From contig LPNZ01009416.1 in NCBI GenBank assembly GCA_001655205.1, positions 1 to 32,646 on the forward strand: a stretch of DNA of 32,646 nt, read 5' to 3'. The notes below the pieces were generated by a model, which searched no databases, was not told the origin of the DNA, and was given only the letters and a program-made list of their open reading frames with translations. This DNA is from Lenisia limosa (lineage: Eukaryota > Breviatea). Shown piece after piece: positions 1-10,849 of this stretch (its first letter is position 1; every line of letters starts with the position of its first letter). The translations under genes were made by a program, and so were the position numbers.

Positions 1-2861
1 GGCGCTCTTGGAGTAGCCGTCAGAAGAAAGGGCCATAATCAGGAAGTTGATGAACTCGGTAGTCACGTCTAAGGGTGTAGGAGTCAATATGCATCCATCC
101 CAGAACATATACTGACATGAGAATAAAATAAGGTTGTATCTGGCTGAAGCCGTCCACACCATCACGCTGATAAAAGATATTGGATTATCTAGTCAAATAT
201 CAATTCACCCAATAATTGGCCTTAGTCTGTCCTCCCAACATACCCATATCCAGGGTGGCGACGCTACGCTTGTCCGAGAACATTTGGCACAAGTTGCCAG
301 TAGCTACACCGCAACCCTAAAACGTTAGCCTGTCCATGAATTCCACTGCCCTCAAGCTAAACACAAAACAAACATCAATACACTACCATATCATGTCAAA
401 AATCAATATTCTTCGAAACGAAATGTGACACCCCCCCCCCCCCANNNNNNNNNNNNNNNNNNNNNNNNNNNNNNNNNNNNNNNNNNNNNNNNNNNNNNNN
501 NNNNNNNNNNNNNNNNNNNNNNNNNNNNNNNNNNNNNNNNNNNNNNNNNNNNNNNNNNNNNNNNNNNNNNNNNNNNNNNNNNNNNNNNNNNNNNNNNNNN
601 NNNNNNNNNNNNNNNNNNNNNNNNNNNNNNNNNNNNNNNNNNNNNNNNNNNNNNNNCAGTTTATATCATTGGGGGGAAATCCAATATTTCGATAAAAAAT
701 AAAGACAGGAGTCCCACCCACCTTGTCACTTGAAATGTCCAGGAATTGGTCTATGAGGACGGAGTAGGTCTGAAACGTCAGTAATACGAAGCCAAAAACA
801 ACACTTTCAACCGGGGTAATCCTAGCCCAGGGTTTAGCCCGCCCGCTCACTTCAAACCACAGTTTGAACACTTCAGGGTTGGTTGTCGATCCAATGGCGC
901 CTTAAAGGTGAGAAATTTAGGTCGAACAAACTACCACCATCAGAATATAGAAACTTGAATAACACAAAATGAAAAAAGAGAGCAATAATGATAATAAACT
1001 ATCCTCACATACCGGGCAGGTTGATCATGTTTCGCCACATGAAAGCGGCGACGTCATCATCAAGAACCAGGACGGGGGCTCGGCCGGACTCCACACTGCT
1101 GAGTCAGAACAACAAACACAACAGTAAGGCATCCACAACAAGAACGACAATACATATACACACATAGTGTATACGCATATACACGCACACGCACACACAC
1201 ACACAAATACAAATACCCCTCTCCTCACAATTTGAGCACAACTCCAGCAGTGCCAATAGGGGCTGAGTGAGTACTGTACATTATCTTGTGACAGTACCGC
1301 TGGACTCCCTCCACAGCAACACTCCACTTGCGGATAAGACTGTGCGCGTTAGGATGGATATAAAGGCGAGGGTGGTTATCCACATTAGTCCCAATTCTGA
1401 AGAAAAAGGCACACTCATCTCAGCTCCAGAAAAATCCAACTTGTAGACACACCAGTCATATCAAATGGAAACAGTGCCACAGTGTAATCCTCAACCCCTC
1501 GTTAATGAGGGCAAGGAAATAGTGTACGAAAACTCTAGACCCCCCACTTGGGCCTATGGACCCAGTGCGAGCACATTGCGTGGAATATGTTCCAAAGGTC
1601 AACGTCTGTACAACTGCTCGTGATCCACGCCTCGAAAAGGACCTACAACATCAGGAAGGCATGGTATAAAGGCCAGGGCATATCACGAAATGGGAGTTGA
1701 ATTGGACTTCCGCGTCATGCCTGGGTTCAATGCTCCGCCCACCCCCAAGAGCTCCTCCCAATCCATACCTCCAAAACAAGCTCCTCCAGGTTGGAGCCCA
1801 GGGTTGACGAAGACGACATTGGGACCCGGAGCAAATGGTCGGCAACGGCAGTGACAACCTACGGATGGTGGTGAAAAGATGAAAACGTATGTCACAAAAA
1901 AGAAAACCTGAAGAATAATTCCAGTGGGGGCTAGGCTCTAATAGCTCTACACCACAATTCTTTAAGAGAGTGTTAAAACAGCTTCCCTCGTAAATATTNN
2001 NNNNNNNNNNNNNNNNNNNNNNNNNNNNNNNNNNNNNNNNNNNNNNNNNNNNNNNNNNNNNNNNNNNNNNNNNNNNNNNNNNNNNNNNNNNNNNNNNNGG
2101 TATCTTAGATGAGTTCTGTGTACGTTAGTCAATTCAAGAAAACTAAAAAAAATGTAATCAATCGGGACAATTCCAAGATTGGAAATGAGCCGAAAACAAA
2201 ACAAACAAACAAGGACAAGGACACTTTCAACCACGACCAATCTTCATATCACAATCCGCAGCATTTCTTCAACACAGCCCTCGCAGCATACCTTCAAGAA
2301 GACCACCCAAGACTCCGCATCAAGAACACTGGTGGCTAAAGGCAATAAAAGAAGGAGACCGAACAAAGATACGAGAACACTACACCACTAATACCAACCG
2401 TTTTCCCTGATGAACTCCCTCCACGACTCCAGAACAAGCTTGCAGATGGTAGTGTGTCGGTCTGTGGACCCTGGCTTGGCTTCGAACGTGATTGACATAT
2501 GGCGGAAAAGGAACTACAGACAGTTAAACTGGGAACCAGCCGCCAAAGCAAAACGAAGCATCTGTCTATCCATTTCAAACCTGGTAGAATCCTTGTGCTG
2601 TTTCGGGGGAGGAGAGGGCAATGGGTTTGCTAGAAGACGGCTGGACTAGCCATCCTCGATAAATACCAATCACACTTTTGATTAACTCATAATCGTCAAT
2701 TGGAAGAGAATATGCTGTTCCTAAGGCCTCCAACGCCCATGAAAGGTGCACGGGAGTTGAAAGATGAGCTCTGGCAAGAATGGGATCTTGTAAATGGCTG
2801 GAAATAGCCTGGATAACAGATCTTCTAGCAGGAAGTGGGAAGTTTATGAGGATATCCGACG
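1..2861 (-). CDS. RALGAPB: Ral GTPase-activating protein subunit beta-like, N-terminal part (partial)
   Basis: Non-catalytic subunit of the RalGAP complex, which switches off Ral GTPases in the cytosol. Exons read on the minus strand, 5' to 3': 2861-2581, 2513-2399, 2335-2292, 1858-1769, 1642-1548, 1396-1280, 1098-1013, 900-851, 769-722, (gap 445-656), 316-244, 68-1. Phases join without a break up to the gap. About 355 codons are visible. Recognised by the order of blocks typical of the RALGAPB amino-terminal region: WALEALGTAYSLPIDDYELI, then ESWVVFLK, then LEELVLEVLFEAWI followed by LW...HWVHRP, then FMWRNMINLPG, and near the left edge GNLCQMFSDKR. The first coding exon (a short one upstream of 2861 leaving one base) was not resolved. 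The C-terminal Rap/RanGAP-like domain would lie beyond the left end. RALGAPA is the main alternative; the beta subunit fits the order and spacing better. The family assignment is firmer than the subunit. Confidence 0.8.
117..249 (+). repeat. Interspersed repeat family B, copy 1
   Basis: GAGAATAAAATAAGG, then TATCTGGCTGAAGCCGTCCA, then AATTCACCCAATAATTG and CCTCCCAACATACCCATA. The distal end abuts the 5' splice site of the RALGAPB exon 316-244 on the opposite strand. Confidence 0.8.
1150..1206. repeat. CA/TA-type microsatellite
   Basis: Imperfect (AC)n and (AT)n tract ending in a pure CA run, in the RALGAPB intron 1279-1099. Confidence 0.9.
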
Positions 2862-3309
2862 CTAAAACGGGTTAGAACCAAGGAATCTGCGAAATATGAA
2901 AAGCAAACTGGGATCCTTTGAAAGCAACTTGCATTTTGAGATATGGTCAAGAAACATAACGTCAAACTACGTCTGTATTTCCTTGATCTGATTCCGAAGG
3001 GCAAAGCTCACACCATGGTGCGAACAAACCAACTACTTTCTACCTGCAATAACTTTTAAACAAACTTTTACAATACAAAACGAATCTGAAAAAAGGAACA
3101 AAGAATTCAAAATCTGCAAGAGCATCATTCCTCCCATCGATATTTTTCGAAATAAGATTTGAGCTTTTTAGCAGTAAAACTCAAAGAAAACCCTTTTCTC
3201 TACAAACTTGTTCATATAGTGCTCATTGCACGATTCAGAATTCTCCATATTGGCTACGCTGTTCTTTAGTTAACTTTCCTGGCCTGCGCAGTGCTCCCTT
3301 TGTCCAGCA
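2862..3309. promoter_or_regulatory. Divergent intergenic region between RALGAPB and RPAP3
   Basis: About 450 bp separate the first resolved RALGAPB exon from the RPAP3 start codon. The region must hold the missing first RALGAPB exon, both 5' UTRs and a shared promoter region. It is AT-rich, with several runs of A or T. No convincing TATA box or other named element was seen. Inferred from gene orientation only. Confidence 0.35.
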
Positions 3310-6300
3310 ATGAGTCCCAAAATGGACTCTTATCAGGCGCAGTTGAGGATCCGCGAAGAAGCCGAGCAAATGAACCGCGCTCGCGCTGAACTGATGGACT
3401 GGTAAGATTGTGTCTCTTCTCACTTTCTCTAGGGAGAATAAGACCAAGAAAATAGATAAGAAGCTCAGGAACAGCGCAGAAGAGATCCCTGTAAGCATTG
3501 CGAGTACCACCATTGTATTGCTATGCTATGGGCTGCCTTCGATTCCTTTTCTCGGTGCAATGATACCTCAGGACACTCCGCCTATTAGGGGAGCACAAGA
3601 CAACATGACTGTGCCCTTGAACCCCTCTCTAGACCAGGTGGGCAGGGGCTGGGTAACTGAAAACAATGGGGGGGTCGGTCTATTCAATGGGGGGGTCGGT
3701 CTATTCAATGAATTCAGGAATATTAACGGATTCAACGGATTATTGGGACATGAAGCATGTTTTAATTAAGGCAAGATGGTGGAAGGTGGGAATGGTTAAC
3801 ATAATATTCATCTTTAAACTCCTGCCGTGGTCTCAATGAATGTTATGTTTCACCATCTTAACGCTTTAGTCTAAAACCCCATCGTCATCACCAAAGCCCA
3901 AGCCCAAGGCAGCACCAGCTGTAGGCAAGGAATCTTTTTATCTACGTCTCTTCCTCTGAGTCGCTATTTCCTTCTCTCTCTAATAATATCCGACATCTCA
4001 AACAGCTGTATATTTGGAGACCAAAATGCAACCCCTTCCAATCGCTTTAATCGTCACTATAGAAATGAGAAATAAACAAGGGTGTATCTGGCCGAAGCCG
4101 TCCACACAGTATAATATAATATTAATTCTTAATACTTGCTTTCCTCACCCTCATCCCCAAGGCGAAGTCCGCCCCTAAGAAGCCATCCAAAGTTGAGCCC
4201 GCAGGCCACACCTACAGCAACTACGACAAGTGGAATAATTTTGATGTGGTGTGTCACCCGTTGTTTCTCCTGGGCTGATCTGTGGTTACGTGTCGTCTAG
4301 TAAATACTGTACACTATATGAGAGCTATATGAGAGCTATATGAGAGTTCTATAAGCCAGCTGTATCCAAGGATTGACTCTTTAGGATGCTGAATTGGAGG
4401 AAATTGAAGCTGATAAGCCGTGAGGGGGGTTGAATGGTTGGAATGGTAAATGATGCATTGACCGCGCAATGCATACATGGCACGGATATTGAGCTTAATC
4501 TTTAAGTGGCCACTGTATAATAACCCTGTAGAACTCCAAAGTCGAAGCCTGCCGCTAAGTCAAAAAAGAAAGTTGAAGTTGTGAGTGTGGGAGGCCCGTG
4601 TTGTTATACTCTCGTTATCACCGATCAGAGGCAATGTACCTTGTGGTTGGGGCTTTATGAGACATTACCTCAAGAAATACAAAGGGTCATCGTTTTTACA
4701 TTCAGTTGTACCCTTGATATGATGGTTTCAATAACCTGTACGATGTCAAGTAGAAAGAGCATCTCCCACTTTCATGTAAAGTCTCTCTGAGCATCTCCCA
4801 CTTCCATGGTACTCCATATTCACTGCGACTTTACTAACTTCCTCATATCAACTCTCTACCTCATATCGACAGCTAACTTCCTCATCAACTCTCTACCTCA
4901 TATCGACAGCTTACAAGCTCTCAAAGTATAACGACGCAGGTTGACGATGACATGCCACCGCCTCTTGAGGATCTTGACGCTTCGCAATGCAAGGTGTGCA
5001 TAGAACTTTTAACATTCTTGGGTTTTTGATTGTTTTATTTTTGATAATAATATGACTTATTCTCATTACTGCAGTATTTACTCCCCTTTAGGAGGCAGCC
5101 CTCATGCAGAAAATGAGAAGTAGTCACAACGCATTTGCTGACCTCACCTCCTTCGCGAACCCGGATAAAATCATCCCGAAGGTTGGGGTTCCGGGAGCTC
5201 CATTAACAATAAATATCAAAAAGAGTCTGTGCACTTGGGCTTATTATATCAAAACGAGACTGTGTACTTGGGCTTATTTATTTCTTTATGACCCTTACCC
5301 CAGACAGAAACTGCCAAAGTTAACCTCTAATACTACCATCGACATAATATGTATCAAAATGCGAAAGAGGTATCTTAACAAGTTATCTGAAGTGGTTTTC
5401 AAAAAAAAACTATATATCATACATGTATAGATATTGTGTAAAGAGGGGGGGGGGCAAAGAGCAAATATTTGCGTTTNNNNNNNNNNNNNNNNNNNNNNNN
5501 NNNNNNNNNNNNAGATTGAAACGCCTCCTCCGCCCAAGAAAACTGGGAAGCAGAAGGGCGCTGCATCGGAACAAAAGCCAGCCTCCCAACCAGCTAAACC
5601 CAAGATGGGCAAGGCCACGCAACAAGGTGTGCGGCAGACAAGCCTATCTCTTTCTAACCCAGGTCTAACAACTCAGGCGGAGCAGCAGCGGCAAAGAAGG
5701 CAACACCTAAGCCCCAAACCTCCAACAAGCCAGTTGAGGTAGGCCAAACACGTACAATGACCTCTTCCAACTGCTTTCTATTGTTGTTGCTTCAATTTTT
5801 CTTGAACCTTGTTGCTGTTTTTACGCTTTCTCCATTAACCGCCAGGTTGTTCAAGATGAAAATGACACATACTTAATGGAGGAATCCGTGAGTTGGATTA
5901 TTTAAATTGCTTTGTGTTTCCATACCACAAAAGGATGCAAATCGGAAAATCCCTGATAATAATATTGTTCCGGTCATTCTATAACGAAGCGGAATATCAT
6001 CAGAGTTGCAGAGTTGCGTATTTGAAAAAGAGCAACTCACTTTGTAATGTAGATGAAATGCAAAGAGCAAGGAAATGCTGCTTTCAAGAAGGGCGATTAC
6101 CAACTTGCAGTGCGCCACTACACCATGTGAGCTGGTGGTACTTGAGTCCATCATGTGTCTTTCCTCCCTACCCGGAGTGCGAGGGATGTGGGGTAGAAGC
6201 TTTTAACCGAAGGGCACCTTTTTTGCGTCTAAGATACTAACATTAGTTCATCCATTTTAATCCGATTCCAGCGGTATGATGGACTTGGGCCCCACAGCAG

Positions 6301-9300
6301 TCCTTCTAGGCAACCGTGCTATCGCCTACCTCAAATTGAAGAAGTTGGGATGTCGCTCCTTATAATACGTTATGACTATTTTCTAAGTATTAATTTCCAA
6401 TTTCCATATTTGACATATCAGGTACCAGTTCTGCCTTAATGATTGCAACGAGGCGCTGGGCCTTGATCCGGAGTACTCCAAGGTGGGTTTTATTGATCAG
6501 GATGAATTCATCCCCAGACATTGGTAAGAATCTTATAATCTGCTAACTACAATCTTACTTCTAACTCATAGTTTCATTCACTACTTACTTCACCTTGCCC
6601 CCNNNNNNNNNNNNNNNNNNNNNNNNNNNNNNNNNNNNNNNNNNNNNNNNNNNNNNNNNNNNNNNNNNNNNNNNNNNNNNNNNNAAGTCCTTCGTTCACA
6701 CCCCCCCCGCAGGTGTACGGCCGAAGGGGCCAGGCACTCATTGCTCTCGGTCAAACTGAGGAAGCAATCAAAGGTAGTGGAGGCTCTGATTTTATATCCT
6801 GCCAATAACGACCTAGATATGAATCGCATACGATTGATTATTTAGTTGTAGTGTGTGCATCAATTATTAATCCGATGCTTACTCATTTTTTAGACCTGCG
6901 CAAGGCGTTCGAGCTCAACCCCAAGGACAAGGTATATAGATACACTGTAAAAAATATATAATATTACACGTGTTTTATATTACACATGTTTGATATGAGT
7001 ATTATTATGTAACTCCATGAGTATTGTTATATTATGATGTGATAAGTTATATTACTATGTGTATTCAAAACAATAATACAACATTCCTTCGTTCACCCTC
7101 CCCCCCCCCCCCCCAGNNNNNNNNNNNNNNNNNNNNNNNNNNNNNNNNNNNNNNNNNNNNNNNNNNNNNNNNNNNNNNNNNNNNNNNNNNNNNNNNNNNN
7201 NNNNNNNNNNNNNNNNNNNNNNNNNNNNNNNNNNNNNNNNNNNNNNNNNNNNNNNNNNNNNNNNNNNGCGAACTCCCCACTGCCTCCGGGCCGGATTTCA
7301 AAACCGAAGTGGGGGGGGGGGGCTAACAATTCCCTGATGATTGGATGTACTATGTACTCCTGTATTTTATTTCTTTGTTTATCACGCTAATGAAGGGTAT
7401 GATGATTGTCAGTTTAGTCGTGTACTAACCAGCAGAACGTTTTGAAGAACATGGGCATCGGCAAAGGCCAGCCATCTAAGCCGCTGGTGCAGGAAGTCAA
7501 GCCCAAAGTGAGCGGTCAATGCTGTATAGTAGATTGTTTTTACAATTCGATAGCCAGGTCGGATTTGTTCATGGCCCTTTCTCGGATTGAATTTTGTCAT
7601 CTAACAAAAAAAACAGGTTCTTTACTTCTAAGACATTGTAGCTTTTTGTATTTCCTTCTTTACCATACTTCTAAGATATTGTAGCTATATGTGTTTCCTT
7701 CTTTATCATACTTCTAAACACATATCATATGGAGTCACCCAACGCTGTTTAGAAGAAGCCGACCAATGCGTCACCCTTCTTTGCTGAAAAGGGGCCCATG
7801 ATGAGCGAGGTCAAGACTACCAGGAAAGCCAAGTCTAAAACTGTGGGAGGAGTTGGAGTACATTTAAATGAAGAAAATACAGAAACTTAAAGGTGACAAA
7901 CCGTTTTTTACATTTTGAATAAAACTATTGACCAGATTTTGACATTTTCAGCCACCCCGTGTGAGAGCTTCTATTGCCGAAGTTTCGGATGATGAGGATG
8001 AAATGGTGAGCTGACCCGTCCTATGATTATTGAATACCTGTCCTCTATGATTATGCCCTTATTAAGCCGAAAGACTTGTCAGTCAAAAACTTACTCTAGT
8101 ATTGCTTCTCTTATTCCCCTAGCCAGTAGCTGTTAACACCAAAAAGACCGAGCCTCTCTTCCAACAACGTGAGTTCAGGGACGTATTCCAGGCAACTTTC
8201 AAGAAACCAAAAAAACCTTCTTTATTTTTCAATTTTCTGGAGTGCTTCCTTGAGTAATCATCTGTTCTCACTCTTTCACAATGTTGGCTCTTTTGAAGTG
8301 TTTTCCTTACACTGCTTTTTACCCTCCAGCTGCCACACCCATCAAAGCCTCTCAAATCCATGTAAGACTGATATGTGTACTTTTGTTGTTCTTATACGGC
8401 GCTACAACTAGATGGAGGACATACGGTGCTACAACTAGATGAAGATATACGGTGCTACAACTAGATGGAGGACGGTGTTGCCGGATTGATCTTCCCTTTC
8501 CTTTCCCACCTCGGTACATTTGACCGCATTTCAGCACACCTCCTCCTCCAGCCCCATGAGGAAGGTCAAGGTTGCCATCTGTTCCGACTCAGACTCCGAG
8601 CCCGAAGAAACTATTACGAGTGGGGGGGGGGACATTCAAATATGATGAATATTGATTTGCTAGATATTACTCTATCCATGTTCATTTTGTGATTTTCACT
8701 GAGCAGTCACCCCTGCCAAAACTGAGACCATTTCGAAGCCAAGCCCTGTCCAAGAGGTGGGTTGTTGTACCCTCACATCTTGTATGTAGTCTTCTTTGTA
8801 ATTGGTCTGCTAGTATGCGTGATCAATACTTTATACTGCAAGATACAATGTTTCTTATTCCGTATTCTCCAACCCCATTATTTGTTCGATTTGTGCTGCT
8901 GACACTGTTCACAACCCAGGCTGTCACCACTCCCGTCACTCCCTCCAAGGCCCCTGTCACTCCCTCCAAGACCCCTGTGACCCCCTCTAAGACCCATGTC
9001 ACTCCCTCTAAGGTTGGGCTCTTTCTAAACATTGCAAGGTTGTGCATTGGTATCCTTCATCTTGTGATCCTCCCTCCTTTATCTCCCAGTCATCTCCTCT
9101 GCTTCTTTCACCTTGTAACGTTCCAGCCTGCTGCAGCCCCTGCAACACCCTGCACCCCCTCCCTCGGTTCTGATGATGGTGAGCAGTCTCCGAATAGCTT
9201 ATAATACGGGTCACTATTCATGGTGCATTGATAGGATATATCAGCCGATATGATACAGTATTTCAAACCGCTAGTATGCCCCCGCTTTGATTGTTTTTTT

Positions 9301-10373
9301 CTTTCAGGCATATCCAATCCTCTCTTACGCCAAGCAAAAAAATCGACATTGTTTTTTATTATTATTTCATTCCTCATTTAACTCCCCATAGATTCCGAGT
9401 TGATTTTCAACAAGATCAATTCCAAGGGAAGCGTACCCGAAATTCCTGATCACCTTCCGCAGGTATGGCAATTAAAGAACGTTTTTTTGCTGGCAAGCTT
9501 GCCATACTATTTGAAGGTGGACATATCAAACACAACCCAGGAACTTGCTATTATCGCGCATGGTATTCTTCAATCGTTTTACGGAACACATATGCTTGCG
9601 TAGATAATTAAGTGAAACAATACAACAACCCCAAAACCGAGCGTTTCCCCTTATTGCCTTAAACGCTTCAGATCCAGAACGCTAGCCAACTGGAGCTTGC
9701 CTGGAATCACCCCATTCTGCGTCCCTTAGCGCTGGAGGTTTCTGGGACTTTCACCTGAAGTGTTTGTCTTCTCCCAATGATTTATCTCTTTCCCTTCTTT
9801 CTCTCACTACCATCTCACCACTTAGGCCTTATCATACCCCAAACTGGCCCCCATTTTTGGCACCACCTTGTCGCCCAAGTTCATTGCTGAAGCTGCGGAG
9901 TCAATTCTGAGCACCAAGTGGGGAGAGGGGGGCTATTAGAGTTTTATCTAAAGCGTGGGGAAACTTAAAAAGACCCCCATCTGTCTCTTTATCCCCATAA
10001 TATACCCTCCCCCAAGATAGCCCTAACCGTTGGAACAACTTAATCCCTCCAAAGCCCCACTCAACTCCTCAGAATGTCGCGGTACCGTGCAGTCCACTTC
10101 TTCACCGAACTCTGCACTGTCGGACGCTTCAACATGCAGGCCACCTTTATGAAGAAGCCGGCCAAGGAAGGTTGGCCATCCACGGTGTTAAAAGTAAAAT
10201 GGGCTTTTTAAAAAAACGTGGTACGGCTTCCGCCAGAAAGTCTCACTCACTTATTTCTCATTTATTGCATGTAATTTGACCTTTTAGTGGTCTCCATGGC
10301 CTTCGACTACATTGCCACTGACGACTCTCTGGTTGGAGAGGTCAATGCACTGAGGAAGAAGTATAAGGTCTAA
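3310..10373 (+). CDS. RPAP3: RNA polymerase II-associated protein 3 (R2TP subunit, TPR co-chaperone)
   Basis: Scaffold of the R2TP complex; its TPR domain binds HSP90/HSP70 tails and its C-terminal domain binds RUVBL1/2 in metazoa. Exons: 3310-3401, 3433-3490, 3870-3920, 4162-4248, 4385-4419, 4532-4580, 4940-4993, 5092-5181, 5304-5318, 5515-5626, 5677-5738, 5846-5887, 6053-6126, 6272-6343, 6422-6482, 6713-6773, 6894-6931, 7117-7308 (mostly N), 7433-7507, 7753-7842, 7952-8005, 8123-8168, 8330-8361, 8535-8619, 8707-8756, 8920-9012, 9127-9178, 9392-9462, 9672-9737, 9826-9917, 10073-10170, 10288-10373. About 694 codons visible. N-terminal QLRIREEAEQMNR...WENKTKKIDKKLR and YSNYDKWNNFDVD match the RPAP3 N-terminus; KCKEQGNAAFKKGDYQLAV starts a single three-repeat TPR array (about residues 250-351); the RPAP3_C domain runs from about residue 557 to the end (GRFNMQATFM...LRKKYKV). 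The linker is Lys/Pro/Ser-rich with acidic patches such as CSDSDSEPEE. Confidence 0.9.
3664..3710 (+). repeat. Two-copy G-rich repeat in RPAP3 intron 2
   Basis: A unit of about 21 bp, a run of seven G followed by TCGGTCTATTCAAT, occurs twice in tandem inside the intron 3491-3869. Confidence 0.8.
4060..4135 (+). repeat. Interspersed repeat family B, copy 2 (short)
   Basis: Shares AATGAGAAATAAACAAGG and the core TCTGGCCGAAGCCGTCCACA with the copies at 117, 14797 and 19938. It lies in an RPAP3 intron and lacks the distal half seen in the longer copies. Confidence 0.75.
4834..4909 (+). repeat. Duplicated branch-site/acceptor-like module before an RPAP3 exon
   Basis: Two units (4834-4872 and 4873-4909) each begin with CTAAC and end with GACAG. 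The true acceptor of the next exon follows at 4939. Both units resemble a 3' splice site. Confidence 0.75.
7623..7718 (+). repeat. 43-bp tandem repeat in RPAP3 intron
   Basis: Two full units (7623-7665, 7666-7708) and the start of a third. Each carries TACTTCTAAGA followed by TTGTAG, a weak likeness to a branch site plus acceptor. The acceptor used is downstream at 7752. Confidence 0.7.
8393..8472 (+). repeat. Short tandem repeat in RPAP3 intron
   Basis: Three imperfect units of about 27 bp containing ACGGTGCTACAACTAGATG, located in the intron 8362-8534. Confidence 0.75.
8929..9012 (+). repeat. Coding 21-bp tandem repeat (VTPSK linker) in RPAP3
   Basis: Four imperfect units encode VTPSK(A/T)(P/H) within one exon of RPAP3. 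The unit is 21 bp, so copy changes keep the frame. It lies in the disordered linker between the TPR array and the C-terminal domain. Confidence 0.8.
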
Positions 10374-10446
10374 GCATGGTAATGTAATATACGTTAGTTG
10401 TACACTATTTAGCGGCTGAGGATGGTAAAAAGCTTTGAGAGTTCAG

Positions 10447-10786
10447 ATGGAAGAATATTGGGGGAGTGGGGGACAGCTTCTGGACGCGGGGACAGGGCAG
10501 ATCGTCCGGTTTACCCCCTCGCCCACCAAAGAGGGTCGGTCGTCTGTGTTGGTCATGGAGAGCAAATCTCGAAACGGAAGGAACGACGTGGTATGCGCCA
10601 TGAAATTGCCAATTCTTTAGTGGAATGGCTGCAGTACTGCGTGGACGAGAATTCGAGTTTGAGTCGAACTTCTCCCGTTACCCAGTTTACGACTTTCTTT
10701 TGCAATTGAAAAGTGAATGGATCTCGGTAACCACCAACAAACCCCGTGAAATCACGAAAACTCTCTTTTTAATTAGTTTTAAATAA
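10447..10786 (+). CDS. Possible two-exon small gene of unknown function
   Basis: Not recognised. Two blocks have coding-like codon use and GC content above the flanks: 10447-10547 (begins MEEYWGSGGQLLDAGTG) and 10621-10786 (contains RGREFEFESNFSRYPVYDF, ends at TAA). They are in different frames. A 73-nt intron 10548-10620 with donor GTTGGT and acceptor CTTTAG would join them in frame to 88 codons; GTTGGT donors are used by other genes here. It starts only 73 nt after the RPAP3 stop and ends 63 nt before the DCTN1 stop on the other strand. Alternatives are a fragment of a decayed gene, a larger gene whose other exons I missed, or chance openness within 3' UTRs. The joined model is an inference. 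Confidence 0.4.
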
Positions 10787-10849
10787 ATCGTAGTATTATA
10801 TCAACTCCAGAAACACACAAAACAATACCATAACCCCACACACCATGCC

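Noticed and set aside
5627-5663. Shorter intron ending at the acceptor CCCAG before 5664
   Set aside because: It leaves the next exon in a frame that hits a stop in the following exon. The acceptor ending at 5676 keeps the frame through 5846-5887.
8689-9204. Single 171-codon open frame
   Set aside because: It reads through two RPAP3 introns. Only part of it (the VTPSK exon and its neighbours) is coding, and the intron ends are clear.
10371-10446. RPAP3 continuing past 10373 through a donor at GTCTAAG
   Set aside because: The stop directly after RKKYKV is where the family normally ends, and the continuation does not match the coding frame of the blocks after 10447.
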